From positions 682,001-746,000 of the forward strand of contig NZ_JAAZWE010000001.1 of assembly GCF_013185185.1 (NCBI RefSeq): DNA of 64,000 nucleotides, read 5' to 3'. The translations under genes and the position numbers were made by a program. Shown piece by piece: positions 49,035-56,369 of this stretch (positions are counted from its first letter, which is position 1; each line of letters starts with the position of its first letter). The notes below the pieces were generated by a model. It had not been told where the DNA came from, searched no databases, and saw only the letters and a list, made by a program, of their open reading frames with translations. The DNA comes from Saccharibacillus endophyticus. GTDB taxonomy: Bacteria > Bacillota > Bacilli > Paenibacillales > Paenibacillaceae.

Positions 49035-49096
49035 AAGGCACCTTAAATTCAGGTACCTTACTTTTATAATATAAAGGTACCTTAACATTTTTGCAA
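49035..49096 (-). promoter_or_regulatory. marR-type promoter with three operator copies
   Basis: On the minus strand TTGCAA (49091-49096) and TATATT (49068-49073) are 17 bases apart. The palindrome AAGGTACCTT lies in that spacer (49074-49083); imperfect copies AGGTACCT (49051-49058) and AAGGCACCTT (49035-49044) follow downstream. Binding at the spacer site would exclude RNA polymerase. Confidence 0.8.
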
Positions 49097-49150
49097 CCCT
49101 TCTTATTTCTTATTGACTTCGAATGTGTTCGCACATGAATTTACCCATAC

Positions 49151-49186
49151 AAAAAGCCCCAGACCGATAAGTCCGAGGCGCTTTTG
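49151..49186 (-). terminator. Probable terminator after the glnQ-type gene
   Basis: AAAAGC...CC and GACcgataaGTC with GG...GCTTTT give an imperfect stem; the minus strand then reads TTTTTGTATGG. It is imperfect, but positioned after the operon. Confidence 0.6.
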
Positions 49187-49240
49187 CATCATCTTTTTTG
49201 TAATCTTTTAATCCGAGGGTCTTTCCCTACCCTACCCCCT

Positions 49241-49319
49241 GGGGAGCGTGATCGCGGGTGGAGCGCCTTTGGCTTTCCGCAAGGAAAACAACTAAGCGAC
49301 ACACGCGATCACGCTCCCC
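49241..49319. repeat. 79-bp hairpin with perfect 16-bp arms
   Basis: GGGGAGCGTGATCGCG (49241-49256) and CGCGATCACGCTCCCC (49304-49319) pair without mismatch. The loop contains TTTCC-GCAA-GGAAA and GCGCCTTTGG. It lies between the glnQ stop and the marR promoter. It shares only hints of the seven-copy repeat family. Confidence 0.8.
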
Positions 49320-49325
49320 CTCTCC

Positions 49326-50054
49326 TCATAATACTTTACTCAAAAAATCCTGCGTCCGCGCATTCTTCGGCGCGCCGAACACTTCTTCCGGCGTACCCTG
49401 CTCCACGATCACGCCGCCGTCCATGAACACGATCCGGTCGCCGACTTCGCGCGCGAAGCCCATTTCGTGAGTTACGATGACCATCGTCATGCCGTCTTCC
49501 GCCAGCTTTTTCATCACGTCCAGCACCTCGCCGACCATTTCCGGGTCAAGCGCCGAGGTCGGCTCGTCGAACAGCATCACATGCGGCTGCATTGCGAGCG
49601 CGCGCACGATGGCGATACGTTGCTTCTGACCGCCGGACAGTTGCGCCGGGTATGCGTTCTTTTTATCAGCCAGACCTACAGATTGCAGTAACGCTTCGGC
49701 CCGCTTATCGGCTTCGGCTTTCGATAAACTCTGAAGCTTGATCGGAGCGAGCGTAATGTTTTCCAGCACGCTTTTATGCGGGAACAAGTTGAACTGCTGG
49801 AACACCATGCCCATCTTCTCGCGCGTTTTATCGATGTTATGTTTTTTATCCGTAATCGGTTGACCTTCGAACAAAATCTCTCCGCCCGTTACGTCTTCCA
49901 ACCGATTCAAGCAGCGAAGGAAGGTACTTTTGCCCGAGCCGCTGGGTCCGATGACCACGACCACTTCGCCTTTTTTGATCTCGGTATCGATTCCGCGCAG
50001 GACATTATTTTTTCCGAACGATTTTTGCAGATTTTTAACGGCTATCACCGGCAC
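49326..50054 (-). CDS. Polar amino acid ABC transporter ATPase
   Basis: 242 residues of the GlnQ/HisP type: Walker [16 protein letters not shown]-loop [12 protein letters not shown], signature [16 protein letters not shown], Walker [15 protein letters not shown] and the switch His in [10 protein letters not shown]. It powers uptake of a polar amino acid by the fused receptor-permease encoded immediately upstream. Two GTG starts lie after GGAGG at spacings of 4 and 10 bases; the first is listed. It overlaps the upstream gene by 20 bases, so translation is coupled. Which amino acid is carried cannot be told. Confidence 0.95.
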   Translation of the reverse strand: MPVIAVKNLQKSFGKNNVLRGIDTEIKKGEVVVVIGPSGSGKSTFLRCLNRLEDVTGGEILFEGQPITDKKHNIDKTREKMGMVFQQFNLFPHKSVLENITLAPIKLQSLSKAEADKRAEALLQSVGLADKKNAYPAQLSGGQKQRIAIVRALAMQPHVMLFDEPTSALDPEMVGEVLDVMKKLAEDGMTMVIVTHEMGFAREVGDRIVFMDGGVIVEQGTPEEVFGAPKNARTQDFLSKVL

Positions 50055-51510
50055 TCAACCTCCGTTCTAATACATTTAACAGCTTGGACAGAATCAGCGT
50101 CATGATCAGGTAGATGCCTGCGGCGATGACCAGCGGGTACAGACCGGAATAAGTCAGCGTACGTACGGCATTGGCCTGGAACATCAGATCGGCGACCCCG
50201 ATAAACGATACGATCGAGGATTCTTTGATGATGACGACGAATTCGTTGCCGATCGCCGGCAGAACGCCTTTGATCGCTTGCGGAATGATGATCGTGCGCA
50301 TCGCCATGCCCCGAGGCATCCCCAGCGAGCGCGCGGCTTCCATTTGTCCTTTATCGACGTTCTGGATACCCGCGCGGAAGATTTCCGCCAAGTAAGCCGA
50401 ACTATTCAGCGACAGCGTGATAATCCCCGACTGCAGGACCGAGAATTTGATATCGAACGCGCTGGCCAGACCGAAGTGAATAATCAGGAGCTGTACGAGC
50501 ATCGGCGTGCCACGAAGCACTTCAATGTATGTTATAGCGATCCATTTTAGAATTTTGACGCTGGACAATCTGAGCAGGGCGATCAACAAACCGATCAGGA
50601 AACCGAACAATACGCCCAAAGCGGACAGCAGCAGCGTGTATTTCACGCCGTCCGCATAAAATCCGCGATATTTCCAAAAGAACGAGAAGATGTTGCTCGG
50701 AGCCGTCTCGCCGGAATTCAGTTCGTTGGCCTGCTGGATAAATCCGTCTACGGCGTTGGTCGCGCGCAGACGCTCAAGCGTCACGTTGATTTCATTGACC
50801 AATTCAGTGTTGCCTTTTTGAACCGCGATCGCCATCGGCGTATCGCTGTCTTCCGGTACCGCTTCGGCGATCGCGATGCCCGGGCGGTTTTTGACTTGAG
50901 CTTCCGCTACCGGTCCTTCGAACACTGCGGCGTTGACGCGGTCGGAGCTGAGCAGGCTGACCACGTCGGAAATGGTCTTGACCGCCGTGACCTGCGCGTC
51001 CGGAATCCCGTTCGCGATTTCTTCTTGAATCGAACCCGTTTGCACCCCGATTTGCTCGCCTTGCAGCGCGTCCATCGTTTTGTATTTATCGACGTCTTCC
51101 GAACGGGTCAGAATGACCTGGCGCGACGTATAGTAGAGGTCGGAAAAATCGACGTTCTGACGTCTTTCGTCGGTCGGCGTCATGCCGGAGATGATCATGT
51201 CGATCCGGCCGCTTTGCAGCGCCGGAATCAAACTGTCGAAAGACATTTCTCTAATGACCAGTTCGGCGCCCATGTCTTTGGCAATCTCTTCCGCGATCAT
51301 CACGTCGGAGCCGACGACCTTGCTTTTTCCGTCTACCGTCATCAGGAATTCGTACGGCGCGAAGTCCGGGCTCAACCCGATCGTCAGTGTTCTTTTCTCA
51401 TCCGTGCTTGATGCGCTTTGTGCGTTTGCTTGTCCGTGACCCGGATACAGTGCCAAGGTCAGCATCAACAATGCCATCAGCATCGGGATTATTCGTTTCA
51501 GTCTCAACAT
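50035..51510 (-). CDS. Polar amino acid ABC transporter, fused substrate-binding protein and permease
   Basis: 491 residues. Signal peptide (residues 1-30, [20 protein letters not shown]); then a family 3 solute-binding domain ([27 protein letters not shown]) to about residue 260; then a HisM/GlnP-type permease (about 275-490) with the EAA motif [23 protein letters not shown]. This is the one-chain layout of Bacillota GlnPH-like transporters, so the receptor stays tethered to the membrane channel. A -35/-10 pair (TTGTAT, TATAAT) is 17 bases apart at 51549-51577. It overlaps the ATPase gene. Ligand likely Gln, Glu, Arg or His, undetermined. Confidence 0.94.
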   Translation of the reverse strand: MLRLKRIIPMLMALLMLTLALYPGHGQANAQSASSTDEKRTLTIGLSPDFAPYEFLMTVDGKSKVVGSDVMIAEEIAKDMGAELVIREMSFDSLIPALQSGRIDMIISGMTPTDERRQNVDFSDLYYTSRQVILTRSEDVDKYKTMDALQGEQIGVQTGSIQEEIANGIPDAQVTAVKTISDVVSLLSSDRVNAAVFEGPVAEAQVKNRPGIAIAEAVPEDSDTPMAIAVQKGNTELVNEINVTLERLRATNAVDGFIQQANELNSGETAPSNIFSFFWKYRGFYADGVKYTLLLSALGVLFGFLIGLLIALLRLSSVKILKWIAITYIEVLRGTPMLVQLLIIHFGLASAFDIKFSVLQSGIITLSLNSSAYLAEIFRAGIQNVDKGQMEAARSLGMPRGMAMRTIIIPQAIKGVLPAIGNEFVVIIKESSIVSFIGVADLMFQANAVRTLTYSGLYPLVIAAGIYLIMTLILSKLLNVLERRLSAGDSR

Positions 51511-51548
51511 GCCCTCTCTCCACTCTCTAAGTAAAATAACAAGTCATC

Positions 51549-51577
51549 ATTATAAAACGATACTCATATTTATACAA
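51549..51577 (-). promoter_or_regulatory. Promoter of the amino acid ABC transporter operon
   Basis: TTGTAT (51572-51577) and TATAAT (51549-51554) on the minus strand with a 17-base spacer; no operator-like palindrome is apparent. Confidence 0.75.
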
Positions 51578-51717
51578 CAATATTCACAAAATGTCGCGTA
51601 CTTTTTTACCGTTCACCAAATTGTTTTATTCCTTACAAAGCCGCGTCATCATTGAAAACGTTTCGCTCGCATGATAAGCTTTGACTTCAAGTCCATCGAC
51701 ACAAGGAGCGTTTACTC

Positions 51718-52917
51718 ATGAATAATAAGCAAGTCATTTTCGATATCGTCGATACCTCTTCCGCCGAACTCAAGGAGATCGCCGCGTATATCGCGCAGAA
51801 CCCGGAACTGGGCAACGAAGAATTCAAAGCGTCCGCCAGGCTCAAACAATCTCTCGCGGAACACGGCTTTGAAGTCGAAGCGCCGATCCTCGATATCGAG
51901 ACGGCGTTTATCGGCACGTTCCGCTCGGATAAACCGGGACCGACCGTCGCGCTTTTATGCGAATATGATGCGCTGCCGGAGATCGGCCATGCGTGCGGAC
52001 ATCATCTGATCTGTACCATGAGCCTCGGCGCGGCATTCGGATTGAAAAATGCCATCGCCGAGCTGGGAGGTACGCTTCGCGTATACGGAACGCCTGCGGA
52101 AGAAACGCGCGGAGCGAAAGTGACGATGGCCGACGCCGGATTGTTCGACGATTGCGACTTCGCCCTGATGGCGCATCCTTATTACTCTTTCCAAAAGTCG
52201 GGCAGCGCGCTGGCGATGGACGCGGTCCAATATGAGTTTTACGGAAAGTCCTCGCACGCGGCAGCCAGTCCCGAAGCGGGCGTGAATGCGCTGGACGCCG
52301 TTCTGCTTCTTTTTAACGCGATCAACGCACTCCGGCAGCAGACGCGTGCGGACGCACGTATTCACGGAATCATCAATCACGGCGGCGTCGCCGCGAACAT
52401 TATTCCGGACTATGCTTCTGCCCAATTCTATATTCGTTCAGCGGATCGTCCTTATACCAATGAGTTGGTGGAAAAGGTACGGCGGATCGCGGAAGGCGCG
52501 GCGCTCCAGACCGGATGCGAGCTGAAAGTATCGAACTACGAATACTCCTATGACGAGCTGATCACGAACGAGACGCTGTCGGAGACATTCACGCGTAATC
52601 TGATCGAATCGGGTGTCGCCGCGGATGTGATCGAAGCTCCGGTAAACGGCGGTTCGGCGGATGTGGGCAATGTCTCTACCCGCTGCCCGGCGATCCATCC
52701 TTACGTGCAGGTGGTATACGAGCGCCATGAGCTGCATAGTATCGGGTTCCGCGATCTGGCGCAGAAAGACGAAGCTTACGAGGCTATGGTATTCGGGGCT
52801 AAAATGTTGGCGGGGACGGCTTATGACGTGCTGACGGTTCCGGGATTGCTGGAGAAGGTGCGCGAAGAGTTCAAACAAAATGCTTATCGGGAGAAGAGTT
52901 CCTCGGCGAAGGATTAA
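51718..52917 (+). CDS. M20 family metallopeptidase/amidohydrolase
   Basis: 399 residues of the M20D/AbgB-like group. The dizinc catalytic site is visible: CEYDALPEIGHACGHH (Asp and His ligands), EETRGAKVTMADAGLFDD (catalytic Glu), and a His in PYYSFQKSG. GKSSHAAASPEAGVNALDAV marks the dimerisation domain. Its relatives hydrolyse N-acylated amino acids, p-aminobenzoyl-glutamate or dipeptides. AAGGAG with a 9-base spacer precedes ATG. It is divergent from the amino acid transporter operon, with 207 bases between, which may link peptide or N-acyl amino acid breakdown to amino acid uptake; this is an inference. Confidence 0.92.
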   Translation: MNNKQVIFDIVDTSSAELKEIAAYIAQNPELGNEEFKASARLKQSLAEHGFEVEAPILDIETAFIGTFRSDKPGPTVALLCEYDALPEIGHACGHHLICTMSLGAAFGLKNAIAELGGTLRVYGTPAEETRGAKVTMADAGLFDDCDFALMAHPYYSFQKSGSALAMDAVQYEFYGKSSHAAASPEAGVNALDAVLLLFNAINALRQQTRADARIHGIINHGGVAANIIPDYASAQFYIRSADRPYTNELVEKVRRIAEGAALQTGCELKVSNYEYSYDELITNETLSETFTRNLIESGVAADVIEAPVNGGSADVGNVSTRCPAIHPYVQVVYERHELHSIGFRDLAQKDEAYEAMVFGAKMLAGTAYDVLTVPGLLEKVREEFKQNAYREKSSSAKD

Positions 52918-52955
52918 ACTCGGATCGGATGGAATATTGTAAGTTCGGGAAGTTC

Positions 52956-52992
52956 AGCCTGCTTTCGATTTTACTCGGGAGCAGGCTTTTTG
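52956..52992 (+). terminator. Terminator after the M20 peptidase gene
   Basis: AGCCTGCT (52956-52963) and AGCAGGCT (52980-52987) followed by TTTTTG. Confidence 0.85.
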
Positions 52993-53093
52993 TTTTTCTA
53001 GGATTCTTTTCTTTCCGATCGTTGGTTTCGATGTAAAGTTTTTCCGGGTAATAACGTCCATCTTTGCGTCGCTGGGTAACTGGGATGAGGGGG

Positions 53094-53203
53094 AAAGAAT
53101 TAAAGAATTAAAGAATTAAAGAATTAAAGAATTAAAGAATTAAAGAATTAAAGATTAAAAGATTAAGAGATTAAGAGATTAAAGAATCAAAGATTAAGAG
53201 ATT
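53094..53203. repeat. 8-bp tandem repeat upstream of the neopullulanase-type gene
   Basis: Seven perfect copies of AAAGAATT (53094-53149) are followed by about six or seven degenerate copies of 7-8 bases (AAAGATT, AAGAGATT and variants) to about 53203. Copy number should change by slippage. The array ends about 75 bases before the start codon, in the probable promoter region. Confidence 0.9.
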
Positions 53204-53223
53204 TTCGCTTATCGCGGTAACTG

Positions 53224-53258
53224 GAAAAGCTTATTGCCCGGTGGGGTATAAGCTTTTC
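53224..53258. promoter_or_regulatory. Palindrome in the neopullulanase leader
   Basis: GAAAAGCTTAT (53224-53234) and ATAAGCTTTTC (53248-53258), a perfect 11-bp stem with a 13-base loop, extended by GTAAC/GTTAC. It ends 8 bases before the SD AAGGAGG. Either an operator or a leader hairpin. Confidence 0.65.
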
Positions 53259-53279
53259 GTTACTATAAGGAGGAATTTC

Positions 53280-55037
53280 ATGTTTCGGGAAGCGATGTAC
53301 CACGTACCGCGTGACAAATGGGCTTACTCTTATAATCTCCATACGATTCACCTTCGTTTTCGCACCAAGAAAAACGATGTCGATCGCGTTACCGCGTTGA
53401 CCGGAGATAAATACGACTGGAATCGTACATATTTCGAAGTGGAATTGGAAAAAGCGGCGACCGACGAATACTTCGATTACTGGGAAGGTCCCGTGCGTCC
53501 GAAATTCAAGCGCGTGGCGTACATTTTCAGATTGACTTCCGGAAATGAAACGCTTTTTAAGGCCGACAACGAATTTCATGACGGTTTCCCTGCTCCGACC
53601 GGAGGATTTTACGAGTTCCCTTACATCCATGCCGTCGATCTGTTCGCGGCGCCGGATTGGGCAAAGAAGGCGATTTTTTATCAGATCATGCCCGACCGAT
53701 TTGCCAAAGGCGATCCTTCGATCGACCCGCCCGGGACACTTGCTTGGGGCGCGCAGCCTACATTGACCGATTATTTCGGCGGAGATTTGCAGGGGGTGCT
53801 CGATCGTGTCGATTATTTGGTGGAGCTGGGGATCAATGCGATTTATTTCACCCCGATCTTCACCGCGACCACCTACCATAAATACGATACGGTCGACTAT
53901 AAAACGATCGATCCCCATCTCGGCGACGTCGCGGTGCTCAAAGAGCTCGTCGAAGCTTGTCACGGCAAGGGGATACGCGTCATTCTCGATGCCGTATTCA
54001 ATCATTGCAGCGATCAATTTCCTCCTTTCCGCGATGTCGTGCTCAAAGGTGCTTATTCGCCTTACGCGGATTGGTTTCATGCCAACAAATTCCCGCTTGA
54101 AGTCCGGGACGGCATTCCCACTTACGATACGTTCGGATTTTACGGCAATATGCCCAAGTTCAATACGGGCAACGAAGAAGTACGCAAATACCTGCTCGGC
54201 GTGGCCAAGTATTGGATCAAAGAAGTCGGCGTCGACGGTTGGCGTTTGGACGTGGCGGACGAGGTCGATCATCATTTCTGGCGGGAATTCCGGGACGTGG
54301 TAAAGGCGGCGAAACCGGATGCCTATCTGGTCGGCGAAGTATGGAGCGATTCTCTTTCTTGGCTGATGGGCGATCAATTCGACTCGGTGATGAACTATCC
54401 GTTCTCGGACAAAGTGTTGGCTTTCTTCGGCGGCGGCATGGACGGCTACCAGTTTTCGAGCCATATGAGCAGCCTGTTAATGCGCTATCCTCAGCAAACG
54501 AACGAAGTGGTCTTCAATATGCTGTGCAGCCATGATACGCCGCGTTTGTTGACCCGATTGGGCGGCGACAAGCGTAAATTGAAACTGGCGATCGTCTTTT
54601 TGTTCACGTACATGGGCACGCCTTGCATTTTTTACGGGGACGAGATCGGACTGCAAGGCGGCGCGGATCCGGATTGTCGAAAATGCATGCAATGGGAACC
54701 CGATAAGCAGGACAGGGAACTGCATAGCTTCTATCGGCTAATGATCATGCTGCGAAAAAGAAACCCGGCGCTGCGCGGCGGACGTTTTCGCTTCCTGATG
54801 GCCGAATCGGGCAATCCCTGCATCGTGTATGAACGAATCGACGATCATATTCATTTCACGATCTGGATGAACAATACGGGGCAGCCCAACATCTTATCGC
54901 ACCCTATCGAAACGGATGACTGGCGCGATGCGCTAACCGGGGAAAGCGTTCCTACAACGGACGGACGGCTTGCTATTCCGCTTGATGCTTACGGTTACCG
55001 TATTCTGTACCGAAATTTGTCGCCTGCCGACGCTTAA
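53280..55037 (+). CDS. GH13 neopullulanase/cyclomaltodextrinase-type alpha-glycosidase
   Basis: 585 residues. An N-terminal CBM34-like beta-sandwich (1-120, with VTALTGDKYDWNRTYFEVEL) is followed by the GH13 barrel: AIFYQIMPDRFAKGD, region I DAVFNH, region II GWRLDVADE (nucleophile Asp), region III LVGEVWSD (general acid Glu), region IV CSHDTPR. The layout is that of GH13_20 enzymes that degrade cyclodextrins, pullulan and maltodextrins in the cytosol. No signal peptide is present, fitting an intracellular enzyme. AAGGAGGAA precedes ATG 53280-53282. The tandem repeat and palindrome upstream may modulate it. It works upstream of glycogen genes located 3 kb away. Confidence 0.95.
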   Translation: MFREAMYHVPRDKWAYSYNLHTIHLRFRTKKNDVDRVTALTGDKYDWNRTYFEVELEKAATDEYFDYWEGPVRPKFKRVAYIFRLTSGNETLFKADNEFHDGFPAPTGGFYEFPYIHAVDLFAAPDWAKKAIFYQIMPDRFAKGDPSIDPPGTLAWGAQPTLTDYFGGDLQGVLDRVDYLVELGINAIYFTPIFTATTYHKYDTVDYKTIDPHLGDVAVLKELVEACHGKGIRVILDAVFNHCSDQFPPFRDVVLKGAYSPYADWFHANKFPLEVRDGIPTYDTFGFYGNMPKFNTGNEEVRKYLLGVAKYWIKEVGVDGWRLDVADEVDHHFWREFRDVVKAAKPDAYLVGEVWSDSLSWLMGDQFDSVMNYPFSDKVLAFFGGGMDGYQFSSHMSSLLMRYPQQTNEVVFNMLCSHDTPRLLTRLGGDKRKLKLAIVFLFTYMGTPCIFYGDEIGLQGGADPDCRKCMQWEPDKQDRELHSFYRLMIMLRKRNPALRGGRFRFLMAESGNPCIVYERIDDHIHFTIWMNNTGQPNILSHPIETDDWRDALTGESVPTTDGRLAIPLDAYGYRILYRNLSPADA

Positions 55038-55168
55038 TGCGTCGGTTTTTCGCTTATTGCAAAAGAGTTTTTGCCAAACAAAAAGAAAGCGTTTTAATTT
55101 CTGTATTTTGGTTATTTTTCCTTAGGCAGTTCGCGGTAATTACTGTGACCCAAAAGGAGGCGGCCGAC

Positions 55169-55303
55169 ATGTTTTTCGTCGTTTCGATGGCAGCTATTGT
55201 AGTATCGGTACTGGCAACGTTAAGGTGGATTGACAAAGGTTCGATCGGAACCGGCGTGAAGACGGCATTGTTCATGGTTTTTTATTATTTTAGTCCTTTC
55301 TAG
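55169..55303 (+). CDS. Small hydrophobic membrane protein, 44 residues
   Basis: An ORF giving MFFVVSMAAIVVSVLATLRW, a short polar middle and KTALFMVFYYFSPF. An ideal SD AAAGGAGG lies 8 bases before ATG 55169-55171, which supports real translation. The same frame is open to 55037 (ATG within the previous stop), but that start has no SD. Two short hydrophobic segments suggest a membrane peptide of unknown function, downstream of the neopullulanase gene. Confidence 0.55.
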   Translation: MFFVVSMAAIVVSVLATLRWIDKGSIGTGVKTALFMVFYYFSPF

Positions 55304-55331
55304 GGGCTGGGGAGTGCGAGATGGGCGAGGA

Positions 55332-55466
55332 CGCTACGGGGCGGGAGGGAGCTTCGATCGCTGTTGAAATGCGATTTCTTGATTGGAAGCCTTGGTCAGG
55401 GTGGAAATCGGATTTCAAAGGCGAGCACTTCGTTTCTTCGCTTCCCTTCCACCCCTTCGCTCAAGC
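55332..55466. repeat. Palindromic intergenic repeat, copy 6 (divergent subtype)
   Basis: Related to copy 5: GTTGAAATGCGATTTC and GAAATCGGATTTC around a central loop, then AAAGGCGAGCACTTCGTTTC. Outer arms are degenerate (GGGAGGGAGCTTCG, TTCCCTTCCACCCC). It lies between the neopullulanase unit and the convergent DUF1801 gene. Confidence 0.6.
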
Positions 55467-55504
55467 CCATAGGCCCCCGGGCTAAAAGCATTCGGGGGAG
55501 GGAT

Positions 55505-55541
55505 TAAAAAAAGAACTTCGCTTTGACAAGAGCAAAGTTCA
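55505..55541 (-). terminator. Terminator after the DUF1801 gene
   Basis: GAACTTCGC (55513-55521) and GCAAAGTTC (55532-55540), one G-U pair; the minus strand then runs into TTTTTTT. Confidence 0.85.
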
Positions 55542-55572
55542 TTCCTAACAGCCTGGGATTTACTTATCAATA

Positions 55573-55944
55573 CTATTTTCTCCAAAAAGTCGTGCAGTCT
55601 GCTTTATCTTCGATGTTGAATTCAATGATTTCTTTCAACAAGTCGTAATCTACCGGGCTTTTCCAAGGAATGCGAAACAATTGGTTGGTATGCGTATAAC
55701 CAGACGCTGCGATCTTGTCCGCAAAACGCTCCAAAGCCGCTTTCTCCGGAGCCACGGACATATGCGCTTTGGCTGTACTGAACGCGATAATAAAGGTCTC
55801 GTGATCCGTAAACATCGGTTGATTCCAAGCTACTTTCGCCGCTAAATTCGGAAACGTCTCATGAATCCATGCAAAAATGTTCTCCAGCCGTTCTTTTTGC
55901 AATGGGTCATCGACCTTGTCCAAGTATTCCTTAAATGCGTCCAT
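55573..55944 (-). CDS. DUF1801 domain protein (iron chaperone/YdhG-like)
   Basis: 123 residues. The pattern LENIFAWIHETFPNLAAKVAWNQPMF, FIIAFSTAKAHMSVAPEKAALERF and GYTHTNQLFRIPWKSPVDYDLL is that of DUF1801/YdhG proteins, including the B. subtilis frataxin-like Fra, which binds iron and supports Fe-S and haem synthesis. Conservation of the acidic surface needed for iron binding is not judged here. AAGGAGG precedes ATG. Monocistronic, with its own terminator. Confidence 0.88.
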   Translation of the reverse strand: MDAFKEYLDKVDDPLQKERLENIFAWIHETFPNLAAKVAWNQPMFTDHETFIIAFSTAKAHMSVAPEKAALERFADKIAASGYTHTNQLFRIPWKSPVDYDLLKEIIEFNIEDKADCTTFWRK

Positions 55945-56103
55945 CGAATAAACCTCCTTGTCGACATATCTTCACCTTCGAAAACAAACACATATCCGAA
56001 CCGATTACATCCGATATTCACATGTGTAACCGTACACTTTATCGCCTTTATCCTTTATGTCATAAGTCTGCCTGACAACCGCTCTTTTAACAAGTGTTTC
56101 ATC

Positions 56104-56141
56104 AAAAAAAGACCGGGATCGAAAATCCGATCCCGGTCTTT
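56104..56141 (-). terminator. Terminator downstream of glgA
   Basis: AAAGACCGGGATCG (56108-56121) and CGATCCCGGTCTTT (56128-56141), a perfect 14-bp stem; the minus strand continues in a T run. Repeat copy 7 lies between it and glgA. Confidence 0.92.
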
Positions 56142-56180
56142 CCCTACTCCACTACAAAAAGTAGGGATGTACGATCTCTT

Positions 56181-56360
56181 AACGAAGCTTTAAGCGAAGG
56201 GAGAAATTTAGTGAAATACAGAGTTTCGAAGAAAATCTGCGGTAACATATGAAGTTATGTTGGCCTTTGAACGCGGGAAGCCGGAGGCTTTCCGCGTGAA
56301 ACAGCGTCTTGAACGAATTTCCCCCATAGCGCCCCAAGCTTCCAACCCGAATAGGACTTC
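56181..56360. repeat. Palindromic intergenic repeat, copy 7 (reverse orientation, with insertion)
   Basis: Has GAAGGGAGAAATTTAGTGAAA, GGCCTTTGAACGCGG, inner stem GGGAAGCC-GGA-GGCTTTCC, CGCGTGAAACAGCGTCTTGA and ACGAATTTCCCCC, ending GGGCAAGCTT-type arms. About 46 bases (around 56217-56262), including AACATATGAAGTTATGTT, interrupt the right arm where other copies read GACGC. Confidence 0.8.
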
Positions 56361-56369
56361 AGGACTTCC

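Noticed and set aside
53094..53203. Tandem repeat as a CRISPR array
   Set aside because: The unit is only 8 bases without spacers and no cas genes are near.
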